From the NCBI GenBank assembly GCA_011523545.1, contig WTGN01000077.1, forward strand, positions 52,417 to 116,416: a DNA stretch of 64,000 nt, written 5' to 3'. Below, one piece after another: positions 26,589-35,425 of this stretch. Source of the DNA: Chloroflexota bacterium. GTDB lineage: Bacteria; Chloroflexota; Anaerolineae; Aggregatilineales; Phototrophicaceae. Numbering within the stretch: the first letter of the stretch is position 1; each line of letters opens with the position of its first letter. The notes under the pieces are model-generated. The model was not told the origin of the DNA, did not search any database, and was given only the letters and a program-made list of their open reading frames with translations. The translations under genes were made by a program, and so were the position numbers.

Positions 26589-26707
26589 GTAAGCACCTCC
26601 TTGTAATACCGCATCCCAATGGGGAGCGCGCATCCGCAGCGATTATGACGTATATCGCAACTTGGTTAAAGGGTTAAGTGGCGGCCAGCGATCTAGACTG
26701 ATATCGC

Positions 26708-27517
26708 TCAATCCGCTCTCTCTTGCTCAGCGTCAAGCCGGCCAACCACCGCCGACAAATGGCGGCCGTATGGCGTCTCAGCATATTTGTCGGCTTCGTC
26801 CCGCCAGTGTTTCAAATTCTCGTCAATCAGCTGTTGGTCGGGCCATGCGCCCGCGTGCAAAGCATGCATGTAATATTGCAGCAGCAGCAATTGGGCCGGG
26901 TCTTCCGCCAGCGCAGCGCGCGCTTGCGTCAAGTTCGTCAGCGCGGCATCGCCATCGCCGGCCAAATAGCGCGCCTGCCCCAAGTCGAAATCGACGATGT
27001 CGGGCGCGCCCGCGGCGATCGCGCCCTGAAAACAGTCGCTCGCCGTGCCGTAATTGCCTAGCGCGAGCTCAAGCTTGCCGATGCTGTAGCGGGCTAAACT
27101 GTGCCCTGGCTTGAGCTCCAGCGCCCGGCTCAATGCCGACCGGCACAGTTCAAACTGACCCAGATGGCGATAGGTGTTGCCGAGCAATACCAGCGGGTCG
27201 ACCGAAGCGCGCCCACGTTCGGGCACGGACTCAAGCAGCGCCCGCGCTGCCGGATATTCCCCGGCGATGAAGTGCTGCTGCGCCTGGTGATATGGCGAGG
27301 CGTCGCGCCGATTGCCCCAGAGTAAGAGAAGTTGAATGCTGACCAGCAGGCCAAAAGCGCCGAAACGCGCCGGAAGCCGAATAGCGCTGGGTCCCAAAAA
27401 GCCCACCGCCAAAAGCAGCAGCAGGAGCAATATGGCGATTGCAAGAGCAATCTTGGCCGATGCGTCCCATTCTGGCAGCCGCCGCGTCAGATCGCGGGCG
27501 AGATGCCGGAACATCAT
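26708..27517 (-). CDS. membrane-anchored TPR protein (third of three)
   Basis: A 269-residue protein with two adjacent hydrophobic segments near the N-terminus (about residues 24-70) and TPR-like helical repeats in the remainder (YHQAQQHFIAGEYPAARALL, LVLLGNTYRHLGQFELCRSALSRALELKP). TPR domains mediate protein-protein contacts; partners are unknown. Its ATG overlaps the stop codon of the preceding gene by 4 nt. It is the last gene of a tightly coupled trio of similar design. Confidence 0.8.
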   Translation of the reverse strand: MMFRHLARDLTRRLPEWDASAKIALAIAILLLLLLLAVGFLGPSAIRLPARFGAFGLLVSIQLLLLWGNRRDASPYHQAQQHFIAGEYPAARALLESVPERGRASVDPLVLLGNTYRHLGQFELCRSALSRALELKPGHSLARYSIGKLELALGNYGTASDCFQGAIAAGAPDIVDFDLGQARYLAGDGDAALTNLTQARAALAEDPAQLLLLQYYMHALHAGAWPDQQLIDENLKHWRDEADKYAETPYGRHLSAVVGRLDAEQERAD

Positions 27518-28428
27518 CCGCCGTGCTTCCTTTTGCCCTCGGTCTCGTCGATCGCCTCTTCGATTTTCTCAATCTCGTAATGGAGGAGGCTGCCGTATGC
27601 GGTGCCTTCCAAGGCGCGCAGCGTCGATTTCCAAGCTTGCAGGCCGTGCTGGGTCGCGACCATTCGCTCGGTCGCGCGCTCGGCATTCTCCCGCTCGCCC
27701 ACTTTCAAATAATGGCGTGACAGATAGTAGTTCACCCGCACGGCGTACATTGACGGCATCGAGTAGAGCGCCGCATGCTTGAAGGACTCCATCGCCGAAT
27801 CGTGCTCGCCCGCAAGCTGCTGCACGAAGCCCAATTCCGCCCAAATGATCGGCTGCGCCGGCGAGAGCTGCGCGGCGGTCTGCAGCGCGATGGCCGCCTC
27901 GCCATAACTGGCCTGCATGCGGTAGCCATTCGCCAAGGTCATGTAGGCGCCGGCATCGCGCGGGAACATCCGCACGGCGCGGTCGGCCGTCTCTTGCGCT
28001 TTCGCCAATTGACCATTGTAGGCATAGGCGCTGGTCAACAGCATCAGCAGATCCGGCGTGATCTTGCCACCGGCAAGCACCCGTTCCAGCAGTTGGATCG
28101 CTTCCGGGAATTTGAACTTCTGCATCAAGCGGTAGGCTTCGCCATAACCGGCGCCATATTGGCGTGACTGGCGCGCCAGCAAAACACCCACCAAGAGGAA
28201 ACCAAGCAGAATCATGCTGGCCGATAAGCAGAGCCCGGCCAGGGACATCTGCGCCACCGGCGAAATGTATGGGTCCAGCGGCTCGGTGATGCCATCGGCC
28301 AATTCGATAAGCACACCGAGCACGAAGACGATGAAACCCAAAGCCGCCAGCGCGACCGAGATGAAAACCGCCGCCCAGCCAAGCAGCCGGCGGAAAGATA
28401 TGTCGGGCCTCCAATTACTGCGGTACAT
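27514..28428 (-). CDS. membrane-anchored TPR protein (second of three)
   Basis: A 304-residue protein with two membrane segments (about residues 14-40 and 62-85) separated by a short extracytoplasmic loop, then several TPR units (YRLMQKFKFPEAIQLLERVL, AYAYNGQLAKAQETADRAVRMFP). It overlaps the preceding gene by 14 nt and the next by 4 nt, so translation of the three is probably coupled. Function is unknown. Confidence 0.8.
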   Translation of the reverse strand: MYRSNWRPDISFRRLLGWAAVFISVALAALGFIVFVLGVLIELADGITEPLDPYISPVAQMSLAGLCLSASMILLGFLLVGVLLARQSRQYGAGYGEAYRLMQKFKFPEAIQLLERVLAGGKITPDLLMLLTSAYAYNGQLAKAQETADRAVRMFPRDAGAYMTLANGYRMQASYGEAAIALQTAAQLSPAQPIIWAELGFVQQLAGEHDSAMESFKHAALYSMPSMYAVRVNYYLSRHYLKVGERENAERATERMVATQHGLQAWKSTLRALEGTAYGSLLHYEIEKIEEAIDETEGKRKHGG

Positions 28429-29404
28429 GCGCCTTCTCGCCCATAATCAGACTGCGCGCCTCGTCTATATCACCGCTAAGCACATCGCGGAGCGCCCCCG
28501 CTTCATCCGCGCTCATGATGACCTGCCACTCTTCCAGGCCGGCTTTCTCGCGTCGAAGCGCCTTCAAAGCTTCCCGCCCGGATCGCTCGTCCGCCCGGCG
28601 CTGATGAATGCGCCACAAGTATAATTGCGCCAGCAAGCGGTGTCGAGAATCGGGCATGCCTAGCCGCAGCGCAACGCTCAGATGCTCGCGGGCAGCGTCG
28701 TCCGCCCGCAGCCTCTCCTCTATCATACCCAAATTGTAAGCCGCTACCCATTCATCGGGCGCCAGTTCATGCGCTTTCACCGCCGCCTTTCGCGCGCTGG
28801 CGAGGTTTCCCGCCTGCAGCTCAACCTCGGCCAGGCCGTTGAAGGCGACCGCCGACGCCTCGTCCAGCTTGGTCATCCGCCGGTAATCTTTGCGCGCCGC
28901 GGGCAGGTCGCCGGCCAAGCGATGCAACTCGGCGCGGAAGCGATAGTGTTCCGGTTGCGCCGCTTTTTCCTTAATCTCCGCCGTCATGCTGGCGATCGCG
29001 GCCCCGTAGTCGCCCTTGCGCATCGCTTTGACCGCCCGCCGATAATTCTGCGGCCCGCGGAAATCGCCGAAGATGAAGATGCCGGCGACGATCCAACCCA
29101 AGCCCGCCCCCAGAAAAATGCCACTGAGCTGCGGCAGAGCAAGTGAGCCGATGACGATGCCCAGGACAGAGGGCACTATGATAGCCAGCCAGCGCAGGCG
29201 TTCTTCCACCGGCAGACGACCCAGCACCATCAGCGACGCGCCGAGCAGGAATATGATCAGCAAGCCGGTTTGAGCCGCCGTGACCAGCGGCGAGCGCGTA
29301 CCAATGACATTGAGCGCCAGGCTGGCAAGGCCGGTAATCACAAGCAGCGCGATAAATGCGCGAAAGCGGCGCGGCCCCAAAAAGATTCGAAATCGCTTTA
29401 TCAT
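28415..29404 (-). CDS. membrane-anchored TPR protein (first of three)
   Basis: A 329-residue protein with about four hydrophobic N-terminal segments (residues 15-130, including FIALLVITGLASLALNVIG and LLIIFLLGASLMVLG), then TPR-like repeats (AVKAMRKGDYGAAIASMTAEI, LAEVELQAGNLASARKAAVKA). It leads the TPR trio and starts 36 nt after the stop of the gene at 29441. Partners and role are not apparent. Confidence 0.8.
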   Translation of the reverse strand: MIKRFRIFLGPRRFRAFIALLVITGLASLALNVIGTRSPLVTAAQTGLLIIFLLGASLMVLGRLPVEERLRWLAIIVPSVLGIVIGSLALPQLSGIFLGAGLGWIVAGIFIFGDFRGPQNYRRAVKAMRKGDYGAAIASMTAEIKEKAAQPEHYRFRAELHRLAGDLPAARKDYRRMTKLDEASAVAFNGLAEVELQAGNLASARKAAVKAHELAPDEWVAAYNLGMIEERLRADDAAREHLSVALRLGMPDSRHRLLAQLYLWRIHQRRADERSGREALKALRREKAGLEEWQVIMSADEAGALRDVLSGDIDEARSLIMGEKAHVPQ

Positions 29405-29440
29405 GTTGACGGACCCCGATCAGGCTGATGCGTAGCAGCG

Positions 29441-30145
29441 CTAGACTCTAGGCGCCGCATAGTTGCTGATCTGAACGACAATTTCTTGCTGCTTGAAGCT
29501 GTTGACGCGCTTGAGGATCATGCCATGTTGATCGATCCAGTAGGACAGCGCCTTGTCGACGTAACGGTAGCGGCGCGCCGGGATTTCCCGTGTGCCCAGC
29601 AAAAGCAGATCGTCGGCGATGTATTCGACCGGTGACGCGATCCGCTGCAGAACGCCGGGAAAGAGCTGGGCATTTTCGAACATCGGCACATAGATCGGCA
29701 GCGCGCCCTCAGCCTGCGCCGCCAGCCTCGTGATTGCGCCGCCGCGGAAAACCAGCAGCGGCACATCAATAAGCGTGTCCGGCGGCAATTCAACTTCAGT
29801 GTAGTCGCGCTCGCCGCCATTCATGCTGTAGCCGACCTGCAGCCGGTCTGCCGCCAGCTGGTAGGTCGCCCGCAGCGTCTTCACGCCAAGCTCAAATCTC
29901 TCGTTTTCGTAGCGGATGTCCAGCCGGACCAAGGCGCCGTCTTGACTGAACAGGGCTTCAACAAGCATCGACTTGCCCTCTTCCACGCGCGCGTCCAAAT
30001 CGACGCGAACGAAGGTCTCTCCATCGGCATGACTATGTATCGTCCAGGATTCTGTCTTCTGCAAGGCGGCGCCATTCTTGGCAAAGCGGAAACAGCCACT
30101 CGCCATAAACCGCTCATGCGCTTGCACAGGATGCAAATAACGCAT
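29441..30145 (-). CDS. conserved protein of unknown function
   Basis: A 234-residue, predominantly beta protein without signal peptide or membrane segment. I see no catalytic motif; the stretch FRFAKNGAALQKTESWTIHSHADGE and the closing SYWIDQHGMILKRVNSF suggest a barrel-like fold resembling uncharacterised lipid- or polymer-binding families, a guess only. The ATG at 30145 shares its first base with the alaX stop codon (TGATG), so it is translationally coupled to alaX. Confidence 0.75.
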   Translation of the reverse strand: MRYLHPVQAHERFMASGCFRFAKNGAALQKTESWTIHSHADGETFVRVDLDARVEEGKSMLVEALFSQDGALVRLDIRYENERFELGVKTLRATYQLAADRLQVGYSMNGGERDYTEVELPPDTLIDVPLLVFRGGAITRLAAQAEGALPIYVPMFENAQLFPGVLQRIASPVEYIADDLLLLGTREIPARRYRYVDKALSYWIDQHGMILKRVNSFKQQEIVVQISNYAAPRV

Positions 30146-30852
30146 CAATCGCTCAATTCGACGTAGAGCCGTTTGTTGATGCCGCCTTTGCTCTTGTATT
30201 TGGCAATCTTGATCGCGCCCACTTCACGCGTGTTGGCGACATGCGTCCCGCCGTCCGCCTGCAAGTCGAGACCGACGATTTCTACCGTAGGCACTTCCTG
30301 AATGCTGGCCGGCAGCAGATTGATCTTGGTGCGAATCAGGTCGGGAATTTGAAAGGCGGTTTCGCGAGGCAGGATCTCGATTTTGACATCGCGCGCCGCC
30401 TCGACTTCGATATTGATATTCTGCTCGATCTCGGCGATGACATCGGGCGCCAGCCGTTCGAATTCGAAATCCATCCGCCCGCTCAGGATATCCATGTTGC
30501 CGCCGGTGACGCTCGCCTGATAATCGCGCCAGATGACGCCGCAGAGTATGTGCATCGCCGTATGCGTGCGCATGATTTTGAATCGCCGCTCCCAATCGAC
30601 GCTGCCCGTCACCTGACAGCCCACCGGCGGCAGCTCCCCCGCGATGATATGCGCATTCCCGCGCTTGACCGTGCTGACCCGATACTGCAGGTCGCCGTTC
30701 CGCAACCAGCCTTGATCGGGAAGTTGGCCGCCGCCCCCGGGGTAAAACGCCGTTCGATCAAGCAGCACCGCGCCCCGTTCGACATCATGCCCAAGGACCT
30801 GCGCCTCAAATTCACGCCGATAACTGTCTCTCAAGTAAAGCAACTCGGTCAT
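30145..30852 (-). CDS. alaX: AlaX-type alanyl-tRNA editing protein
   Basis: A 235-residue stand-alone editing protein related to the AlaRS editing domain, which removes Ser or Gly wrongly attached to tRNA-Ala. The zinc-binding HTAMH motif, the FYPGGGGQ glycine motif and the LQADGGTHVANTREVG motif are present. The position of Cys in the AlaRS CGGTH motif is Asp here, so the zinc site may use three protein ligands. It overlaps the upstream GNAT gene by 4 nt. Size fits the medium-length AlaX-M class. Confidence 0.92.
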   Translation of the reverse strand: MTELLYLRDSYRREFEAQVLGHDVERGAVLLDRTAFYPGGGGQLPDQGWLRNGDLQYRVSTVKRGNAHIIAGELPPVGCQVTGSVDWERRFKIMRTHTAMHILCGVIWRDYQASVTGGNMDILSGRMDFEFERLAPDVIAEIEQNINIEVEAARDVKIEILPRETAFQIPDLIRTKINLLPASIQEVPTVEIVGLDLQADGGTHVANTREVGAIKIAKYKSKGGINKRLYVELSD

Positions 30853-31331
30853 GCTTCCTCCTCCCCGATCGCCGCCCGCATGCGCAGCATTATGGTTTCC
30901 GCGCCGAGCGAACGCCAGAATGCCAGCGCCGCCTCGTTCCTCGCGCTAACTTGCCAATCAAAATGCGTCACGCCTTGCGAGCGAAACCAGAGCGCCAGGC
31001 GTTCGACCAATTGCCGGCCGTATCCGTGCCGGCGATATGCCGCCCGCAAGTAGATATCGGCCAGCAGCCCGCAGCGCATTGGCATGAACATCTCAGTCGT
31101 GATATCCGCGATGATGCCATTGATGAAACCCTCAACTTCGCCATCGATCTCAAGGACCAAGACCCGCGCCTGCGGATCACTCAGCCGGTCCATGATGCCG
31201 CGGGCATACAACTCGGCGCCGCGCTCCGCCGGGCGAAAGGTCTGCGCGTCAAACTCGGCATGATAGGCCACCATCTCCGACCACAATTGCCCGATGCGTT
31301 CGGCGTCGCTCGCCTCGGCCAGCCGAATCAT
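30849..31331 (-). CDS. GNAT-family N-acetyltransferase
   Basis: A 160-residue GNAT acetyltransferase. The acetyl-CoA-binding motif is visible in LADIYLRAAYRRHGYGRQLVERL (residues about 90-112), followed by NEAALAFWRSLGAE. The substrate is unknown. It overlaps both neighbours by 4 nt (ATGA junctions), placing it in one unit with a second GNAT gene upstream and alaX downstream. Confidence 0.88.
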   Translation of the reverse strand: MIRLAEASDAERIGQLWSEMVAYHAEFDAQTFRPAERGAELYARGIMDRLSDPQARVLVLEIDGEVEGFINGIIADITTEMFMPMRCGLLADIYLRAAYRRHGYGRQLVERLALWFRSQGVTHFDWQVSARNEAALAFWRSLGAETIMLRMRAAIGEEEA

Positions 31332-31792
31332 ATCTCCAGCCAGTACCTGTTAAACCGAATTGAAGCTCGCCGCGCCCGCCAAAACGCCTCTTCCACCGGG
31401 TAGCGCGCCGGCACGTCGATCTCGAGATGATGAATACCCCGGCTCGCAAGCCAGCGCCTCACCTCGCCCAGCAGCTGTTCGCTCAAGCCACTGTGCGTGC
31501 TGTGCAAATCGACGGCCATGTCCAGGATGAGGCCCAGGCGCGCCGGCTGCAAACCGGGCCGGCCCGGCAAAACTTGCGCCACGGCGAAACCGGCCAGGTC
31601 CCCGTCCGCTTCGGCGACATAGAAGGCGGCCGAATCGCAAGTGATCCAGCGTTCGGCTTCCAGCCGCCAACGAGCAGCCGCATCCGGCAAGAGCTTGATG
31701 CTGGTGTCGGTCTGCTGCAGCAAGGCCATGCGATCCTGCCAGAGCCGGGCGGCGGCGTGCAGGTCGGCGGGAACGGCCAATCGAATCTGCAT
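31328..31792 (-). CDS. GNAT-family N-acetyltransferase
   Basis: A 154-residue GNAT-like protein opening with MQIRLAVPADLHAAARLW. The acetyl-CoA site is less canonical than in its neighbour (LGLILDMAVDLHSTHSGLSEQLL). I start at the ATG at 31792 because the upstream part of the frame, to 31951, is low-complexity and unlike the family; AGGAG lies only 2 nt before this ATG, an unusually short spacing. It leads the operon GNAT-GNAT-alaX-unknown. Confidence 0.8.
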   Translation of the reverse strand: MQIRLAVPADLHAAARLWQDRMALLQQTDTSIKLLPDAAARWRLEAERWITCDSAAFYVAEADGDLAGFAVAQVLPGRPGLQPARLGLILDMAVDLHSTHSGLSEQLLGEVRRWLASRGIHHLEIDVPARYPVEEAFWRARRASIRFNRYWLEI

Positions 31793-32015
31793 GACTCCTG
31801 ATCGTAAATCTAAACTCACAAAAAAGCATAACACCGGCGCGGGGCAGCAGCAAGACGAGAACCATTGCGGGCCGGGGGCGCCGCTTGCCCTACGCTCACG
31901 CTCAGCATGGCGCGCAGCGGCGACTTTTCGGTACAATAAGTCATGCGTCAATATCGGCGCGCTCGACGATGAGCGGCAGAGCCCATCAGCAGTCGATTGC
32001 TCAGAAGGAGTTCAC

Positions 32016-32375
32016 ATGTCCACGCTACCCTCGGCAGAAAAAATTGGCAGAGCCTGGCGCATGCACCGCGACGGCGATAACCTGGGCGCCATTCGCGCCT
32101 TTGAAGAAGTGATCGCCGCCAGCCCCGACAGCGTAGATGCCCTCTACGGCAAGGGCTTGGCGCAAAAGGCCAATGGCGATCTTGCTGCCGCGGCCAGTTC
32201 ATTCCAGCAGGCGCTTACAATCGCCGAGAGCGCGCTTACGGCCGTTCAAACGACGTCCCAGGCCGAAGGGCAGCACGGCGCCAACGATCTCGAATCGAAC
32301 TTCGACGACCGTTACATGATGCTGACGCGCATGCTGAAACAGCGCATCGATGATGTCGGCGGCCTGAGCGCCTGA
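32016..32375 (+). CDS. small TPR protein
   Basis: A 119-residue protein of two or three TPR units (IGRAWRMHRDGDNLGAIRAFEEVIAASP, ALYGKGLAQKANGDLAAAASSFQQAL) with a short helical tail. Soluble, no signal peptide. The ATG at 32016 has AAGGAG 5 nt upstream; the longer upstream frame overlaps the divergent GNAT gene and is not coding-like. It lies 8 nt before the URO-D-like gene. Role unknown. Confidence 0.85.
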   Translation: MSTLPSAEKIGRAWRMHRDGDNLGAIRAFEEVIAASPDSVDALYGKGLAQKANGDLAAAASSFQQALTIAESALTAVQTTSQAEGQHGANDLESNFDDRYMMLTRMLKQRIDDVGGLSA

Positions 32376-32383
32376 GAGCGGCA

Positions 32384-33376
32384 ATGCATAAACGCGAGCG
32401 CCTTGAACGCGCGATCGCAGGCGAACCGGTCGATCGCCCGCCGGTTGCGCTCTGGCGGCATTGGCCGGGCGACGATCAACGCTACGCTGACCTCGCCCGC
32501 TCAACCATTGATTTTCAGCACGATTATAATTGGGACTTTGTGCGCGTAATGCCGTCGCGCAATTTTCAGGTGCTTGATTACGGCCTGCAAGACGACTGGC
32601 AGGGCGACCCGACCGGCACGCGCAGGATTAAGAAACGCCTGATAAAGCGTTCGCTAGATTGGACCGAGCTGCGGACCCTGTCGCCGGCGCGCGGCGTGCT
32701 ATCGCAGCAAATCGAGTGCCTCCGCCTCATCGGGCAGGCGCTGCAAGCGGACGAGGTGCCCATCCTCCAAACGATTTACAGCCCCTTGCTGCAAGCGGCG
32801 CAATTGGCCGGGCGGCACAAGGTCTTGCGGGACATGCGCGTCAGGCCCGACCGCCTTCGCTCCGGCTTGAATCGAATCGTGGAGAATACGCTTCGTCTGT
32901 TGGAGGCCTTGAGCGCGCAGCGGGGCGTCGCCGGCGTCTTCATGGTGACCGGTTTCGCCAGCCACGACATCTTGTCGGAAGAAGAATATCGCGCTTTTGC
33001 CCTGCCGCATCTCCAAAGCATCCTGTCCACCCTGCCCGCGCATTGGTGGCTGAACATCGTGCAGGTGGCCGGCGTTTCGCCCATGCTCAAGCTGATGAGT
33101 GAACTGCCGGTTCAGGCTTTCAATTGGGATACGCGGGCGAGCGCCATGCAATTGTCTCATATCAACGGTCTGTATAGCGGCGCTACCTGCGGCGGCCTCC
33201 ACGACGACGAGGACCTGCTGCGAGGAACGCCCTCCCTGCTTCACGCGGTCATACGCGATGCCTTGGAGCAAACTGACAACAGGCGCTTGATTCTGTCCGG
33301 CAGCGGCGACGGCTATGTGACAATGCCGATATCCAATGTTCGCGCAGTACGCAGCGTTGTGGAAGGCGCGGGCTAA
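32384..33376 (+). CDS. uroporphyrinogen decarboxylase (URO-D) family protein
   Basis: A 330-residue URO-D superfamily protein, beginning MHKRERLERAIAGEPVDRPPVALWRH like HemE and its methyltransferase relatives. The conserved PVQAFNWDTR segment and the closing LSGSGDGYVTMPISN fit the barrel. Because the family includes both HemE and corrinoid-dependent methyltransferases, and no other haem genes lie nearby, I do not assign hemE. It is flanked by a TPR gene (8 nt upstream) and rsmD (1 nt downstream), so all three are one transcription unit. Confidence 0.85.
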   Translation: MHKRERLERAIAGEPVDRPPVALWRHWPGDDQRYADLARSTIDFQHDYNWDFVRVMPSRNFQVLDYGLQDDWQGDPTGTRRIKKRLIKRSLDWTELRTLSPARGVLSQQIECLRLIGQALQADEVPILQTIYSPLLQAAQLAGRHKVLRDMRVRPDRLRSGLNRIVENTLRLLEALSAQRGVAGVFMVTGFASHDILSEEEYRAFALPHLQSILSTLPAHWWLNIVQVAGVSPMLKLMSELPVQAFNWDTRASAMQLSHINGLYSGATCGGLHDDEDLLRGTPSLLHAVIRDALEQTDNRRLILSGSGDGYVTMPISNVRAVRSVVEGAG

Positions 33377-33377
33377 G

Positions 33378-33959
33378 TTGTCCCTGCGCGTTATCGCCGG
33401 CACAGCGCGCGGCATGAGATTGAAACGCGTGCCCGGCGCCAGCACCCGCCCCATCATGGACCGGGTAAAAGAAGCGCTTTTCAATATCATCGGGTCCGAT
33501 ATACACGGCGCCAACTTCCTTGATCTCTTCGCTGGCACAGGCAGCGTCGGCATTGAAGCGCTAAGCCGCGGGGCAGCTTTCGCCCAATTCAACGAACGTG
33601 ATCCGCAGGCGCTCCTTACCATCCGCGAGAACCTGGCTCATACGCGGCTGGCGGAAAAAGCCCGAATCACCCGAAGCGACGCTTTCAAACTCATTGCTCG
33701 CGGGCCGGCGCGCCGCTTTCGCTACATATTCGTGGCGCCGCCTCAGTATCGAAGTATGTGGCAGAAGTCGCTCGCGGCATTTGACGCCAGCCCGCACTGG
33801 CGCCATCAGGACTGTCAAATCATCGTGCAGATCGACCCCGACGAATTCGACGAGACTCAATGCTTCGGCCATCTCGAAAGCTTCGACCAGCGCCGCTACG
33901 GTCGTACGATGCTGATCTTCTATCGCTTTGTGGACAGCGCTTCATTCCCGCAAGGGTGA
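33378..33959 (+). CDS. rsmD: RsmD-like 16S rRNA methyltransferase with altered catalytic motif
   Basis: A 193-residue RsmD-family protein, normally methylating G966 of 16S rRNA. SLRVIAGTARGMRLKRVPG, TRPIMDRVKEALFNIIG and the SAM-binding LDLFAGTGSVGIEALSRGA are textbook. The catalytic DPPF/DPPY motif is replaced by VAPPQY: the Asp is Ala. The start is a TTG at 33378, two bases after the previous stop codon and where family homology begins. It is convergent with cca. Identity as RsmD-like is firm; activity is less certain because of the motif change. Confidence 0.87.
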   Translation: MSLRVIAGTARGMRLKRVPGASTRPIMDRVKEALFNIIGSDIHGANFLDLFAGTGSVGIEALSRGAAFAQFNERDPQALLTIRENLAHTRLAEKARITRSDAFKLIARGPARRFRYIFVAPPQYRSMWQKSLAAFDASPHWRHQDCQIIVQIDPDEFDETQCFGHLESFDQRRYGRTMLIFYRFVDSASFPQG

Positions 33960-33979
33960 AGGCATTAAGCCGCCGCAAT

Positions 33980-35425
33980 TTACGCGCCGTCGCCGGCCGA
34001 CGACCGCAACACAAACTCGCGCGCTTGCTCAAGGGACTGGACCAGGCCTGTGACCTGCGCCTCGCGCAGCGATGTCAACAGCCGGCCGACCTCGCGCCCG
34101 GGCCCGATTTCAAGCAAGTCCTGCACAGCGACTCCATCCAGCAGCAGCTTGGGATTGACGACTTCATCGAAGCGATTGAAATAGGCATCAAGCAAGTTCG
34201 TCGCCAGCTCCACGAGTTGCAGCCAGTCTTGCTGATTGAATTGGCCGCCCCGCCCCATTGCGCTCGCCATAGCCAGCAGGATCGCGTCGATGCCGCTCGC
34301 CCCCAGCCCATGCCAGAAGCGATGCGCATCCAGCCGCGACCAAGCTTGCCCGGCGATGATTTGCCGGAAGTTCCCAACCGCGGCACGCAGAATACGCCCT
34401 TCATTTTTTGTCAGCTTGAGCGACCGCACGGCTTGCGCAGCGGCAGCAGGCCCGTCGCCGCGATCTGATCCAGCCAGGCCCGCGTCATGAAGCAGCGCCG
34501 CCAGCGCCAGCAAAGCAGCGCATGAACGGCCGTTGCCGAACTTCCCCTCAATATGCGCCCCAAGCGCGGCGCGAAAGCGATCGAGTTGTATCACCAGCGT
34601 GCCGAGCTCAAAGGCGGCCGCTGTGTTGTCACTGCGGCGGCGGCTGATCGCGGTGATGATCGCGCTCATGCGCTCTACAACGGCGAAGTGGTCAATGTGG
34701 GCTGCAGCAGCTTGCCGCGAAACCTTGTCAAGCGCAATGCCCGGCAGAACCTGACCGAGCAAGCCCATGTGGCCGAGCACACGCAGGCCGCGCGCCGCAT
34801 TCTCCAAGCTCAGCAGCTTGAAAAACTCGTCGCGGATGCGCTCGGGCGATGTCTGGCGCAGCTCGCTGGCAAACTGACGGATATCCCGCGCCGTATCCGG
34901 CTCTATCTTCAGATCGAATTGCACACTCAAGCGAATGGCGCGCAAGGCACGCACCGGGTCGGCCGCGATGGATCGCTGCGAGCAGCGACGCAAAATCTTC
35001 ATTTTCAAGTCGGCGGCAGCGTCGAGCGGATCAATCAGCCGGCCTGGATCTCCCAGCAGATCAGCCGCCATCGCATTCATCGTGAAGTCACGATCACGCA
35101 GGTCGGCTTCCAGGGTCGGCCCGCGCAAATTGGCGAAATCGACCGTGATATTGTGATCGCCGCGGCTGAGGAAGACCCGCGCAACGCCTCGCTCCCGATC
35201 CATGATATAGATGTCGCCTTGCCAGGCATCGGTGACCCAGCGCGCCAAGGCGATGGCATCGCCGTCGACGGCCAAATCAATATCGCCGATCGCCCGGCCC
35301 AGGCAGGCGTCGCGCGTGGCGCCGCCCACGATATAAACTGGCGGGGGCGCTGGAGATCTTCGAATCAGTTCTGCAATTTCGTGGATGAAATCCGGCCACA
35401 GCAGCCGGCGGGGCGCCTCATTCAT
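33980..35425 (-). CDS. cca: CCA tRNA nucleotidyltransferase / poly(A) polymerase family
   Basis: A 481-residue class-II nucleotidyltransferase. The NTP-binding VGGATRDACLGRAIGDIDLAV gives the GG and DxD catalytic motifs near residues 35-54, DFTMNAMA and DPVRALRAIRLSVQF follow, and an HD-like LLHDAGLAG lies in the C-terminal half. It should add or repair the 3' CCA of tRNAs. The start ATG at 35425 overlaps the end of hpt by 8 nt; the longer frame merely runs inside hpt. It is the last gene of the arginine-carbamoyl phosphate operon. Confidence 0.92.
   Translation of the reverse strand: MNEAPRRLLWPDFIHEIAELIRRSPAPPPVYIVGGATRDACLGRAIGDIDLAVDGDAIALARWVTDAWQGDIYIMDRERGVARVFLSRGDHNITVDFANLRGPTLEADLRDRDFTMNAMAADLLGDPGRLIDPLDAAADLKMKILRRCSQRSIAADPVRALRAIRLSVQFDLKIEPDTARDIRQFASELRQTSPERIRDEFFKLLSLENAARGLRVLGHMGLLGQVLPGIALDKVSRQAAAAHIDHFAVVERMSAIITAISRRRSDNTAAAFELGTLVIQLDRFRAALGAHIEGKFGNGRSCAALLALAALLHDAGLAGSDRGDGPAAAAQAVRSLKLTKNEGRILRAAVGNFRQIIAGQAWSRLDAHRFWHGLGASGIDAILLAMASAMGRGGQFNQQDWLQLVELATNLLDAYFNRFDEVVNPKLLLDGVAVQDLLEIGPGREVGRLLTSLREAQVTGLVQSLEQAREFVLRSSAGDGA

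Noticed and set aside
26550..26600. T-box riboswitch in the ileS leader (ACCGCGGGTC resembles the T-box core)
   Set aside because: The required UGGN bulge before ACCGCG is absent (the sequence there is ACAC), and no specifier stem or terminator with a T-run is visible. I keep only a structured-leader claim.
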